Source: Pseudomonas tremae (GTDB lineage Bacteria; Pseudomonadota; Gammaproteobacteria; Pseudomonadales; Pseudomonadaceae). From it: a stretch of 64,000 nt of DNA. Shown piece by piece: positions 37,315 through 48,239 of the stretch. The DNA lies in contig NZ_LJRO01000074.1 in assembly GCF_001401155.1 (NCBI RefSeq), forward strand, positions 1 through 64,000, written 5' to 3'. Every line of letters starts with the position of its first letter. Position 1 is the stretch's first letter. The notes beneath the pieces are model-generated. The model made no database searches. It was not told where the DNA came from and saw only the letters and a list, made by a program, of their open reading frames with translations. Made by a program: the position numbers and the translations under genes.

Positions 37315-37358
37315 AAACAAAAAGGGTCAGGTAGCGATACCTGGCCCTTTTTTGTTTT
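37315..37358 (+). terminator. Intrinsic terminator after lipA
   Basis: An A-rich 5' flank, a 15-bp stem (AAAAAGGGTCAGGTA with TACCTGGCCCTTTTT; one G-G mismatch tolerated in the middle) around GCGA, then T-rich sequence, 12 bases after the lipA stop. This is the clear end of the dacA/ybeD-lipB-lipA transcript and reads in both directions. Confidence 0.88.
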
Positions 37359-37368
37359 ATCTGATCAT

Positions 37369-37415
37369 CGTGCCCATGCTCCGCGTGGGCATGCAGTTCT
37401 GGACGATCTGCGTCC
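37369..37415 (+). repeat. P. syringae-type intergenic palindrome, copy 1
   Basis: TGCCCATGC (37371-37379) pairs with GCGTGGGCA (37383-37391), followed by ATGCAGTTC and a second small hairpin GGACG/CGTCC (37401-37415). The same order of elements, with clear sequence match, occurs inverted at 53652-53704. It lies between the lipA terminator and the 3' end of the convergent transglycosylase gene. Confidence 0.65.
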
Positions 37416-37421
37416 TCTCGG

Positions 37422-38759
37422 TTACTGCCCGACAGGCTTGCGAAGCGCTTCCAGCAACTCATGCGTCGGATACCCGTCTGCAGGCCAGCCGAAGGATTGC
37501 TGGGCGCTGCGGATTGCCTTGCGTGTATTGGCCCCGATAATGCCGTCTGGCGCGCCTGCGTCGTATTGACGGGCCGTGAGGAGGGTTTGCAGTTCGATGC
37601 GCTCAGAGCGGCTCAGCGGCAGGTCTCCGCGCGGCCAGCTGCCTACCACATAGCCTGCGCCCTTGAAGCGGTCGGACAGCAGGCTGATCGCCAGCGCGTA
37701 TGACGTGGAATTGTTGTACTTGAGGATGGCGCGAAAGTTATCCAGTACCAGAAATGCCGGACCACGGTAGCCGGCAGGCAACAGCAAAGCGGCCTGCTGC
37801 TGGCTGGCCGCAACCGGGATCGCTGAGCCGTCGGGCTGTTTCAGGCCCAGTTGCTGCCATTCGGCAAGGCTCTTGCGGGTGGTCGAGTCGGCCAGGGAAT
37901 AATCGAAACCAGTGCCCAGCACCACTTCAAAGCCCCATGGCTGACCACGCTGCCAGCCAGAGCTTTGCAGGTAGTGAGCAGTGGAGGCGAGGGCGTCCGC
38001 CGGTGTATTCCAGATATCCCTGCGGCCATCACCGTCAAAATCCACGGCGTGTGTGTTGTAAGTGGTCGGTATGAACTGGGTCTGGCCCATCGCACCGGCC
38101 CATGAACCGAGCATCTTGTCCGGGGTAATGTCGCCATGCTGGATGATCTCCAGCGCGGCCAGCAACTGGCTCTGTGCGAAACCTGGGCGACGCCCCTCAT
38201 AGGCCAGTGTCGCCAATGAACGGATGACGGACTGCGTACCCTGGAACGAGCCGAAGTTACTCTCCATGCCCCACACCGCGACCAATGCCTGACGGTCCAC
38301 GCCATACTGTTGCTCGATTTTTTGCAGATCATCGGCGTACTGCGAGAGCAGCGCCTGACCCTTGCGCACACGCACAGCGGAAATCGCGCCGTCTAGGTAT
38401 TCCCAGACCGGGCGGCTGAACTCTGGCTGGCTGCGGTCTGCCTTCACTACGCTCATGTCGGGTGTGACGCCGGCAAACGCCAGGTCGAATACGTCTGCAC
38501 GGATACCTGCTTTCAACGCCTGAGCGCGAAAGCCGGCCTGCCATTCGCTGAAGCTGACGGCGGGCTGAATGGTGAGGGTGTCATCGACGACCAGCGCTGG
38601 CGTGGGGGCCACGGCAGGAGGGTTTGTCTGCACTTTGCTGGATTGAAGAGGCGTGGCATCGGCTGCAGTGGGTTTTTCTGCGCAGGCTACCAGGGCAATA
38701 AGGCTGGAGGCAGCGATGAGTTGGCGCAGCTGCGGGCGATGGGTAAAACGAGAAGGCAT
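37422..38759 (-). CDS. Lytic murein transglycosylase, MltB family with PG-binding domain
   Basis: Second MltB-family enzyme in the window, probably cutting glycan in the periplasm. The 445-aa product has a signal ending LIALVAC (Cys26), a lipobox, so it may be membrane-anchored. The transglycosylase domain (about 75-365) has the catalytic Glu in [10 protein letters not shown] and [21 protein letters not shown]-terminal peptidoglycan-binding domain follows (about 378-440; [20 protein letters not shown]). The domain plan is like P. aeruginosa SltB3, which occupies a comparable position. ATG at 38759 begins the signal. Confidence 0.92.
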   Translation of the reverse strand: MPSRFTHRPQLRQLIAASSLIALVACAEKPTAADATPLQSSKVQTNPPAVAPTPALVVDDTLTIQPAVSFSEWQAGFRAQALKAGIRADVFDLAFAGVTPDMSVVKADRSQPEFSRPVWEYLDGAISAVRVRKGQALLSQYADDLQKIEQQYGVDRQALVAVWGMESNFGSFQGTQSVIRSLATLAYEGRRPGFAQSQLLAALEIIQHGDITPDKMLGSWAGAMGQTQFIPTTYNTHAVDFDGDGRRDIWNTPADALASTAHYLQSSGWQRGQPWGFEVVLGTGFDYSLADSTTRKSLAEWQQLGLKQPDGSAIPVAASQQQAALLLPAGYRGPAFLVLDNFRAILKYNNSTSYALAISLLSDRFKGAGYVVGSWPRGDLPLSRSERIELQTLLTARQYDAGAPDGIIGANTRKAIRSAQQSFGWPADGYPTHELLEALRKPVGQ

Positions 38760-38842
38760 GCTTGAGTCCAAGGGTATTACCGGTAGGTGCAGACCATAAC
38801 ACGGCTAAGCGGTGGAAAGCGCCTCGGAGATGTTGCTCTATA

Positions 38843-38998
38843 TCACGCAGCCATAAAGCAGGAAGCCTCCCAGCTTTTAGACTGGAAGGCTTCGCGGCGG
38901 TAGCTGCCTTTGCCCTTGGAGGGTTGTTCCTGACGACTGCGGAACAATGGCTGGGCGATGATCGATTTGGCCTTGTTCGGCCGTTTTGGCTTGCTCAT
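38843..38998 (-). CDS. arfA: Alternative ribosome-rescue factor ArfA
   Basis: Rescues ribosomes stalled on mRNAs without a stop codon by recruiting RF2; a backup to trans-translation. The 51-aa product has the ArfA signature: QPLFRSRQE, then KGKGSYRRE and WEAS. AGGAG nine bases before the ATG at 38998 supports the start. As in E. coli arfA, the coding sequence itself contains a strong hairpin (38862-38893, codons 36-46), expected to give truncated non-stop messages so that ArfA is made only when tmRNA is limiting. It lies between the transglycosylase and a small membrane protein gene, same strand. Confidence 0.9.
   Translation of the reverse strand: MSKPKRPNKAKSIIAQPLFRSRQEQPSKGKGSYRREAFQSKSWEASCFMAA
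38862..38893 (-). promoter_or_regulatory. Hairpin inside the arfA coding sequence
   Basis: On the minus strand GAAGCCTTCCAG (38893-38882) pairs with CTGGGAGGCTTC (38873-38862): 12 bp with one G-U pair and an 8-nt loop. It covers codons 36-46 and ends five codons before the stop. Hairpins at this place in proteobacterial arfA genes act as RNase III sites or terminators and produce stopless messages, which makes ArfA responsive to tmRNA activity. Confidence 0.7.
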
Positions 38999-39140
38999 GG
39001 CGGGTACTCCTGATGGGTGTTGTAAAGCGCCGCAAATCATCAGGCAGATCCGCGGTTGTGTCTAATAGTCGTGTGCTATGGCGATCAGCGCAGAGCGTAG
39101 GGACGAGAGGATACGCGTAGTGTCAGGTCCATGCCCTAAG

Positions 39141-39362
39141 TCAGGCAGGCGGCAGACTGAACTGATGAAACAGCGCCATTATGATGAGGGCCAAGATGGC
39201 CATTCCGACTCCGGTTGCCCAGTTCGCGGCCGGGGTTTCTGTAAACCAGGAGCCTTTTGCAGGGTATTTGCCAAGCGTCAGGAGTTTTACGATCGGCCAT
39301 CCGACCGGATAGAAAATGGCACGACCAACGACTTCAAAAAGACCTGTAGGTATGTCGCACAT
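39141..39362 (-). CDS. Small membrane protein of unknown function (73 aa)
   Basis: Not recognised. The 73-aa product has an N-terminal amphipathic stretch (FEVVGRAIFYPVGWPIVKLL), a short polar loop and a C-terminal membrane helix (GVGMAILALIIMALF). GGAG eight bases before the ATG at 39362 supports the start. It lies 5 bp after the holA stop on the same strand, so it is likely at the end of the leuS-lptE-holA transcript, with arfA further down. A small inner-membrane protein is the only safe statement. Confidence 0.75.
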   Translation of the reverse strand: MCDIPTGLFEVVGRAIFYPVGWPIVKLLTLGKYPAKGSWFTETPAANWATGVGMAILALIIMALFHQFSLPPA

Positions 39363-39367
39363 GAGGC

Positions 39368-40405
39368 CTACTCCGCAGGCAACGCCAGTCGCTGTCCGGC
39401 CATCAGCAGCGCCAGTCTGCTCAGGCTGCTCCACGGCGAACCTGCCGCCTGGCCTTTGATCTGCGCGTCAATGCGCTGTGCATCCATCAGCAGCTGGCTC
39501 CAGCGTTTCGCCGAATGGCGTTGCAAGGCTTTGCTCATCAGCGGCTTGCGCTTGTCCCAGATCGGTGGGCGGGCCGAGCTGAACACCTTGTCGAGCGGCA
39601 CGCCCTGGCTGAACTGCTGGGACATGTTGGCCAGCGCACGCAATTCGCGGGTCAGCGCCCAAAGGATCACGGGTGTTTCTACGCCTTCGCCGCGCAGGCC
39701 TTCGAGCATGCGTAACGCGTGGGCTGCTTCGCCGTTTAGCACCGCATCGGTCAGGCCGAATACGTCGAAACGCGCACTGTCAGCGACGGCAGCCTGCACC
39801 GTCTCGACAGTAATCTGGCCTTCTTCGGCCATCAATTTGAGCTTTTCGATTTCCTGCGCGGCGGCGAGCAGATTGCCTTCAACCCGAGCTGCGATCAGCT
39901 CTACCGCATCCTGGGTTGCGGCCAGTCCGGCCTGAGAAAGACGCTGGCGAATCCATTGCGGCAACTGGCCGATGTCCACTGGCCAGATTTGCACGAATTG
40001 GGTTTGCGCACCGTCGATCAGTGCCTTGCCCCATTTGGTCTTTTGCGCGCTGCCATCGAGCTTGGGCAGGCTGATCAGCAGTAGCGTGTCTTCGGCAGGC
40101 CGTGCGCAGTATTCCATGAGCGCCGCAGCACCTTTGTCACCGGGCTTGCCCGAGGGCAGGCGCAGCTCCAGAAGACGACGCTCGGCAAACAGCGACATGC
40201 TCGCGCCTGCCTGTAGCAGGGTGCCCCAGTCGAAGCTGGCGTCAGCGCTGAAGACCTGGCGTTCATCGAAGCCTTGCTGACGTGCGGCGGCGCGAACTGC
40301 GTCGGCTGCTTCCTGGCAGAGCAACGGGTCGTCGCCGCTGATCACATAGACAGGCGCAAGCGCACCTTGCAGGTGCTTACCCAATTGGGCGGGGGCGAGT
40401 TTCAT
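39368..40405 (-). CDS. holA: DNA polymerase III delta subunit
   Basis: Clamp-loader subunit that opens the beta sliding clamp at primed sites. The 345-aa product carries the AAA+-like fold of delta without a functional Walker A (PVYVISGDDPLLCQEAADAV), the beta-binding region around ASMSLFAERRLLELRLPSGK and the collar domain (FGLTDAVLNGEAAHALRML). It follows lptE by 41 bp on the same strand in the standard leuS-lptE-holA order. Confidence 0.95.
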   Translation of the reverse strand: MKLAPAQLGKHLQGALAPVYVISGDDPLLCQEAADAVRAAARQQGFDERQVFSADASFDWGTLLQAGASMSLFAERRLLELRLPSGKPGDKGAAALMEYCARPAEDTLLLISLPKLDGSAQKTKWGKALIDGAQTQFVQIWPVDIGQLPQWIRQRLSQAGLAATQDAVELIAARVEGNLLAAAQEIEKLKLMAEEGQITVETVQAAVADSARFDVFGLTDAVLNGEAAHALRMLEGLRGEGVETPVILWALTRELRALANMSQQFSQGVPLDKVFSSARPPIWDKRKPLMSKALQRHSAKRWSQLLMDAQRIDAQIKGQAAGSPWSSLSRLALLMAGQRLALPAE

Positions 40406-40446
40406 GAGTCAGAGCATGTCGGGGCCAGATCACTGGCCCCGGACAC

Positions 40447-41052
40447 TTACCTGGCCGGAACTTCGACAGGCGACTGCTGAGGCGTCTCGTCACGGATCCG
40501 CTGAGCGGCTTCCAGTGCGTCGGCTTCGGCCTTGGCAACCGCATCGGCCTTGGCCTGCAGTTCGTCAAGACGTGCCGGGGTCAGCTGTTGCAGGCGTGCC
40601 ATCAGCTTCTGGATCAGGTCATTGCGCATTTCCTGACGTACCTGCGAAGCTTCCTGATCGGAACCGGTCAGGTTATTGCCGTCGTGTACGTAGGAGCGGT
40701 CCGCGCTGACTTTGCTGTCCAGCAGTACACGATCCCGGTCGCCATGCACTTCATAGGTCAGGGTGGTGGTCAACTGGTACTCGGCAGAACGGCCCGAACC
40801 GGAATAGCTGATGGTGCGCTGGGTTTCAGCTTCGTTGGTCAGGATCAGCTTGTAAGGCGCGCCGGTATAAACCTTGACGCCGGAACTGGTCAGCAGGCGT
40901 GTCAGTTGGGTCACGGTCTCGCCGTAGGCGTTGCGCGCGCTGACATCCAGCTCTTTGAGCGCAAGCTCTGTCGTACCGGTGCCACGCAGATGGAAGCCAC
41001 AGGCACTCAACAGAACAGCCAGGCCCATCACCAGCAAATTGCGTTTGATCAT
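40447..41052 (-). CDS. lptE: LPS-assembly lipoprotein LptE
   Basis: Outer-membrane lipoprotein that plugs the LptD barrel and helps insert lipopolysaccharide into the outer leaflet. The 201-aa product has a lipobox ending LLSAC (Cys18) followed by GFHLRG, the LptE/RlpB signature. The C-terminal part is Ala/Glu-rich (KADAVAKAEADALEAAQ), probably a helix, and longer than in E. coli. AAGGGGAG before ATG 41052 fixes the start. It lies between leuS and holA on the same strand. Confidence 0.94.
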   Translation of the reverse strand: MIKRNLLVMGLAVLLSACGFHLRGTGTTELALKELDVSARNAYGETVTQLTRLLTSSGVKVYTGAPYKLILTNEAETQRTISYSGSGRSAEYQLTTTLTYEVHGDRDRVLLDSKVSADRSYVHDGNNLTGSDQEASQVRQEMRNDLIQKLMARLQQLTPARLDELQAKADAVAKAEADALEAAQRIRDETPQQSPVEVPAR

Positions 41053-41140
41053 CTTGATGCTCCCCTTGAATCCGTTTGGGCCGCAGTGCGTGCCCTGGAA
41101 ATATAGTCGGCGCCCGGCATTCGCAGGGCGCCCGATCCAA

Positions 41141-43759
<2,619 letters not shown>

Positions 43760-44057
43760 CTAAAGATTAGTGACCCTTGACCTCTTCATTGCTTCGCCGA
43801 GTCAGGTCGGCACCGCGGGACGGACAATTGCAACTGTCTGTGCGGTGCGTTCGGGCTCAAGAGCACGGAAGTGGAATTACAGGAAGCGCCGTAGCATACA
43901 TGAGGGCCGTCTATCGAGGGAAACCCTGATTGCCTCTGACAAGGGCAAAGCCCGTCTGACTGCTCTATCTGGCCGTTGGTCGCAGTCCCCGGCCTGTTTT
44001 CGAAGCAGCGCTAAGCTCAACGTCGAGGGTGATGATTATCTTCGAAGAGGTGAGCGG

Positions 44058-44402
44058 ATGACTGAGTTGCAGCACGCGGTAAGTACATCTGAGCTTTACG
44101 AACGTTTGATCGATCGTCTCGGGCTTGCACTTGAAACGGCACGTACATCGTTGCGGCTCCGAAACGAGTTGCCCGCCGAGCTTGAACTCCAGGGCTTGAG
44201 TTGTGCCGAGTTCGAGTGGATAAAGGCCTATCTCGAGAAGGACGTGATGGCGACCAGTGCAACTGCCAGCATCAAGGGCAGCTACGCGACATCGTCAGAG
44301 CATAGCCGGTTGATCAATGCGCCCAAAGCAACGGCCACTATCATCTGGCTGAAAGACAAGCGGCGGGCGAAGGCGACGGTGCGGCTGGGCCGTCACAGCT
44401 AA
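44058..44402 (+). CDS. Hypothetical protein (114 aa)
   Basis: Function not recognised. The N-terminal half (ELYERLIDRLGLALETA; LEWIKAYLEKD-like spacing in CAEFEWIKAYLEKDV) is helical and loosely recalls the first half of YbeL/DUF1451 proteins, which also sit near leuS, but the zinc-ribbon cysteines of that family are absent. The C-terminal half (ASIKGSYATSSEHSRLINAP; TATIIWLKDKRRAKATVRLG) is basic. AGAGG eight bases before ATG 44058 supports this start; the frame is open upstream to 43770, but that part reads as non-coding. Divergent from leuS. Confidence 0.6.
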   Translation: MTELQHAVSTSELYERLIDRLGLALETARTSLRLRNELPAELELQGLSCAEFEWIKAYLEKDVMATSATASIKGSYATSSEHSRLINAPKATATIIWLKDKRRAKATVRLGRHS

Positions 44403-44505
44403 GCTTTACATTTCTGTCTATCACGCGGGCTGAGGGCCTGCTCCTTCCGGCATTGTTGCCAGGCTTCAAACATTCTAGGCTGCGGACATCTCTGGAGATG
44501 TCCTG

Positions 44506-45276
44506 ATGCCTTTGCGCTATTTGCTCAAAACCCTCTTGCTGCCGCCCGGCATTCTTTTTCTATTGCTGATCGCCGCCTGGTGGCTGCGCCGATCTCGCCC
44601 GCGTCTGGCCGCTGCCTGCTTTATCGTCGGGCTGGGTGGGCTGTGGCTGATGAGTCTACCGGTGGTGGTGGAGTTTTCCGCTCGCCAGCTTGAGCAAACA
44701 ACCCCGTTACCCCGACAGCAATGGCCGATATTGGCGCAGCAGGCCGACGCTATCGTGGTGCTAGGCAATGGGCGTGAACGCAACTCTCCGACCTGGGGCG
44801 CTGACAGGCCCACCGGTCTGGGGCTGGAGCGGCTGCGTCTGGCGGCTCGCCTGGCGAAAGAATCCGGGCTGCCGATCATGACCGCGGGCGGCCTGCATTT
44901 TGATCAGCCGCCCAGCGAGGCGTCCATCATGGCGCAATCGCTGCAGGAGGACTTCGGTGTGACGGTGCGCTGGCAGGAAGGGCAGAGCCGCACGACATGG
45001 GAAAACGCCACGATGGCCGCCAGGGTTTTGCAGCCGTTGGGCATCAAGCGTGTGGTGCTGGTTACTCAGGCCTGGCATATGCCTCGCGCTCGCTGGAGCT
45101 TCGAGCAGGCCGGTTTTACCGTGGTGAGTGCGCCGGTCGGCTTTCTTGGCGTGGACAATGCCCGGCCTTTTGGCGGCTGGCTACCCGAGAGCCGGGTGTT
45201 TACTCAAAGTGGGGTGTTGCTCAACGAAGCGGCTGGCCTGCTGGTGTACCCGTGGATCTATGAAAACAAGCACTGA
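44506..45276 (+). CDS. DUF218 (YdcF/ElyC-like) membrane protein
   Basis: The DUF218 family includes ElyC, which affects envelope integrity and undecaprenyl-phosphate recycling in E. coli. The 256-aa product has two N-terminal membrane helices (about 10-30, 34-52) and the DUF218 domain with DAIVVLGNGR, RLRLAARLAKESGLPIMTAG, EGQSRTTWENA and VLVTQAWHMPRARW. GGAG eight bases before ATG 44506 supports the start. It converges on lnt with 52 bp between them. The exact reaction is unknown. Confidence 0.88.
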   Translation: MPLRYLLKTLLLPPGILFLLLIAAWWLRRSRPRLAAACFIVGLGGLWLMSLPVVVEFSARQLEQTTPLPRQQWPILAQQADAIVVLGNGRERNSPTWGADRPTGLGLERLRLAARLAKESGLPIMTAGGLHFDQPPSEASIMAQSLQEDFGVTVRWQEGQSRTTWENATMAARVLQPLGIKRVVLVTQAWHMPRARWSFEQAGFTVVSAPVGFLGVDNARPFGGWLPESRVFTQSGVLLNEAAGLLVYPWIYENKH

Positions 45277-45328
45277 CCTGAAGCCGATTCCACCTGAAGA
45301 CAGGCGAAACCGGCGTCATGTCTTTCAC

Positions 45329-46849
45329 TCAGACCGTCTTGGAGATCCGTGCCGCCATCAACGCCCAGCCAAACAGCAACAGGCAGACGATTGCCAATGG
45401 CCATGAACGCCATTGCAGGTAAGGCGTGAGCTGGTGCATGGGCACCACTTCTCCATACAGCACGCCGCGCTCGAATTGCGGAATCTGTACCGTGATTTTG
45501 CCAAACGGATCGATCAGCGCAGTCACGCCGTTATTGGTGGCACGAATCATCCAGCGACCGGCTTCGAGGGCGCGCATCTGGGCCATCTGCAAGTGCTGCA
45601 GCGGGCCTATAGAGGTGCCGAACCAGGTGTCATTGCTGACTGTCAGCAACAGGTCGCTTTGCGCCGACAGGCCTGCGGCGAACTCGGGGTAAACCACTTC
45701 GTAGCAGATGAACGGCGCAATCTGATAACCCTTGGCCTGCAACAGCGCCTGATCGTTAGGGCCTCGAGCGAAGTCCGACATCGGCAGGTCGAAGAAAGAG
45801 ATCAGCCCGCGAAGCAGGTCTTGCAGCGGCACGTATTCACCGAACGGGACAAGCTTTTGCTTGTAATAAGTGCCATCGCCCTGGCCCGTTACAGTGATGC
45901 CGTTGTAGTAGCGATACTCGCCACGCCCTGTCGGTTCGCGCACTGGCACGCCGGTGATCAGCGCCGCGCCACGGTCCGAAGCGAACTTGCCCATCATTGC
46001 CAAGTAGCCCTCAGCGCTTTCCTTGAGAACCGGTATGGCGGTTTCGGGCCAGACGATCAGGTCTGCCTGTTGCGAGCGGAATGTCATGTCCCGATACAGC
46101 GCCAACTGGTCGTTGAGCTTTTGCGGGTCCCATTTCATGCTCTGTTCGATATTGCCTTGCAGCGCCGCGACCTTCAGCGGTGGGCCGGAAGGGGAAGTCC
46201 ACGCATGATTCTTCAGGGCCAGCCCTGTGACCCACGGGGCCAGCAACAGCAGCACGCCCATGGCCAGAAACGATTTGCGTACCCGTAAGCGGTGCAGGTT
46301 GCACAGCAATGCCGCAGTCAGGCCGAGTGCAAACGAAATCAGCCAGACGCCGCCCAGCGGCGCGAGCCCGGCGAGCGGTGCGTCAAGCTGGCTGTAACCG
46401 GAATAAAGCCAAGGGAAACCGGTAAGAAACCAGCCGCGAAACGCTTCCTGCCACAGCCATAGCGCTGCAAAGGCCAGTGAATCAGCCAGAGGCGCTTCAT
46501 TGCGCCGCAGCCAGCGCGCCCAGACCCAGGCGGGCAGGGCGAAGAAAAAGGCAATGGCGGCGATGAACAGCAGCATCAGCAAGCCTGCCAGCAGCACCGA
46601 AGCCCCGCCGTAGGTATGGATGCTCACGTAGATCCAGCTGGTGCCAGCGCCATACAGACCGAAGCCATAACACCAGCCGCGCACCAGGGCCTGGCGCGGA
46701 TTCAGCTCGCGCAACCCCAGATAGAACATCGCCACCGCCACCAGCACCAAGGGCCAGATGTCGAACGGCGCCAGGGCCAGTGTCGTGAGTCCGCCGGCCG
46801 CCAGGGCCAGCAGATTACCGGGCCAGCCGGGGCGGGTTATCCAGCGCAT
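45329..46849 (-). CDS. lnt: Apolipoprotein N-acyltransferase
   Basis: Adds the third acyl chain to the N-terminal cysteine of lipoproteins in the inner membrane, completing them for Lol transport. The 506-aa product has about six N-terminal membrane helices, then a nitrilase-like domain with the catalytic triad: Glu in VWPETAIP, Lys in YKQKLVPFGEYVP and Cys in PFICYEVVYPE. AAGGAA before ATG 46849 fits. It is downstream of corC, ybeY and ybeZ on the same strand, the usual ybeZ-ybeY-corC-lnt order. Several lipoproteins in this window are its likely substrates. Confidence 0.97.
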   Translation of the reverse strand: MRWITRPGWPGNLLALAAGGLTTLALAPFDIWPLVLVAVAMFYLGLRELNPRQALVRGWCYGFGLYGAGTSWIYVSIHTYGGASVLLAGLLMLLFIAAIAFFFALPAWVWARWLRRNEAPLADSLAFAALWLWQEAFRGWFLTGFPWLYSGYSQLDAPLAGLAPLGGVWLISFALGLTAALLCNLHRLRVRKSFLAMGVLLLLAPWVTGLALKNHAWTSPSGPPLKVAALQGNIEQSMKWDPQKLNDQLALYRDMTFRSQQADLIVWPETAIPVLKESAEGYLAMMGKFASDRGAALITGVPVREPTGRGEYRYYNGITVTGQGDGTYYKQKLVPFGEYVPLQDLLRGLISFFDLPMSDFARGPNDQALLQAKGYQIAPFICYEVVYPEFAAGLSAQSDLLLTVSNDTWFGTSIGPLQHLQMAQMRALEAGRWMIRATNNGVTALIDPFGKITVQIPQFERGVLYGEVVPMHQLTPYLQWRSWPLAIVCLLLFGWALMAARISKTV

Positions 46850-46890
46850 GTAGATTCCTTAAAACGGCATCAAGTTGTTGCAGACGGTGA

Positions 46891-47733
46891 TCACGGGCGT
46901 GAGATCGGGCTTACACGCAGCAAATGAATGCGACGGCTGTCGGCGCTCAAAATGCGGAAACGATAGGCGCCTATCTCGGTGATTTCGGCGCGCTTGGGCA
47001 GATGGCCGAACGCATTCATCACCAAACCCCCTACGGTGTCGAACTCGTCATCCGAAAAGCTGCTGTCGAAGAACTCGTTGAAATTCTCGACCGGCGTCAG
47101 CGCCTTGACCAGGAAGTCACCGCTTGGCAGGGGCTTGATGTAGCTGTCTTCCTCGACATCGTGCTCATCTTCGATGTCGCCGACGATCTGTTCCAGCACG
47201 TCTTCGATGGTCACCAGGCCTGCCACGCCGCCGTACTCGTCGATGACGATGGCCATGTGGTTGTGGTTGGCGCGGAACTCGCGCAGCAGCACGTTAAGAC
47301 GCTTGGATTCGGGCACGAAGGTAGCCGGACGCAGCAGCTTCTTGACGTCGTCGCTGTCACCGTCAGCCTTGAGGATAAGTGGCAGCAGGTCCTTGGCCAG
47401 CAGCACGCCGAGCACGTCGTCGTGGCTTTCGCCGATCACCGGATAGCGCGAATGCGCCGCATCGATGACCGCAGGCAAGAATTCGCGGGGTGTCTGGGTC
47501 GCCTTGATGCTGATCATCTGCGAGCGCGGCACCATGATGTCGCGCACTTGCAGGTCAGCCACCTGAATGGCGCCCTCGACGATGGCCAGCGCTTCGCTGT
47601 CCAACAGTTTGTTCTGATGGGCTTCGCGCAGCAGCTCAAGCAGCTCCTGGCGGTTTTTCGGCTCATGGACAAAGGCCTGGGTCAGTTTACCCAACCATGA
47701 CTTTTGCCCGTTGCTCGATCGATCTTCGCTCAT
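46891..47733 (-). CDS. corC: CorC-type CBS-domain protein
   Basis: Soluble CBS-pair protein of the CorC/HlyC family, linked to magnesium and cobalt efflux, probably as a regulator. The 280 residues contain a short N-terminal region, two CBS domains (about 65-190; VRDIMVPRSQMISI, HSRYPVIGESHDDVLGVLL, HNHMAIVIDEYGGVAGLVTI) and the C-terminal CorC/HlyC domain (FDTVGGLVMNAFGHLPKRAE). ATG at 47733 lies just after AAGGG. It is 5 bp downstream of ybeY and part of the ybeZ-lnt operon. Confidence 0.95.
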   Translation of the reverse strand: MSEDRSSNGQKSWLGKLTQAFVHEPKNRQELLELLREAHQNKLLDSEALAIVEGAIQVADLQVRDIMVPRSQMISIKATQTPREFLPAVIDAAHSRYPVIGESHDDVLGVLLAKDLLPLILKADGDSDDVKKLLRPATFVPESKRLNVLLREFRANHNHMAIVIDEYGGVAGLVTIEDVLEQIVGDIEDEHDVEEDSYIKPLPSGDFLVKALTPVENFNEFFDSSFSDDEFDTVGGLVMNAFGHLPKRAEITEIGAYRFRILSADSRRIHLLRVSPISRP

Positions 47734-47738
47734 AGCCC

Positions 47739-48239
47739 TTACTCGTGGTCCTTGCTGGGTGTGTCTGAATGGGGGAGGTCGGCACTTTCGTCGTCGGCAT
47801 AAGGGTCGGGGTAGCCCAACTCCTCAAGCAACGTTCGTTCCAGTGCTTCCATTTCTTCTGCTTCTTCATCATCGAGGTGGTCGTAACCCAACAGATGAAG
47901 GCAGCCATGAATGACCATGTGCGCCCAGTGCGCGTCGATGGACTTGCCCTGTTCGGCTGCTTCGCGGTTGACCACCGGTACGCAGATGACCAGATCGCCC
48001 AGCAACGGGATGTCCAGCATGTCATCTGGAACGTCCGCCGGGAAAGACAGCACATTGGTGGCGTAATCCTTGTGCCGCCAAGTGTGATTGAGCTCGCGGC
48101 CTTCGGTTTCGTCAACCAGCCGGACAGTCAGCTCGGAATCGGCACTGCGCTGGCGCAGGCCCATTTCACACCAGAGGCGGAACTGGGCTTCGCTGGGTGC
48201 GCTTGTTTCGCTTGCGACCTGCAGATCCAGCTCAAGCAT
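47739..48239 (-). CDS. ybeY: Endoribonuclease YbeY
   Basis: Zinc-dependent endonuclease for 16S rRNA 3' maturation and ribosome quality control. The 166-aa product has the metal motif [20 protein letters not shown] with three histidines, and the conserved arginine region near [22 protein letters not shown] at 48239 (MLELDLQ) overlaps the end of ybeZ by eight bases; the open frame runs 55 codons further but lies wholly in ybeZ. Expected to act with the neighbouring ybeZ product. Confidence 0.95.
   Translation of the reverse strand: MLELDLQVASETSAPSEAQFRLWCEMGLRQRSADSELTVRLVDETEGRELNHTWRHKDYATNVLSFPADVPDDMLDIPLLGDLVICVPVVNREAAEQGKSIDAHWAHMVIHGCLHLLGYDHLDDEEAEEMEALERTLLEELGYPDPYADDESADLPHSDTPSKDHE

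Noticed and set aside
43770-44057. 96-codon N-terminal extension of the 114-aa hypothetical protein
   Set aside because: The stretch lacks coding character and overlaps the leuS promoter region, while a good ribosome site precedes the ATG at 44058.
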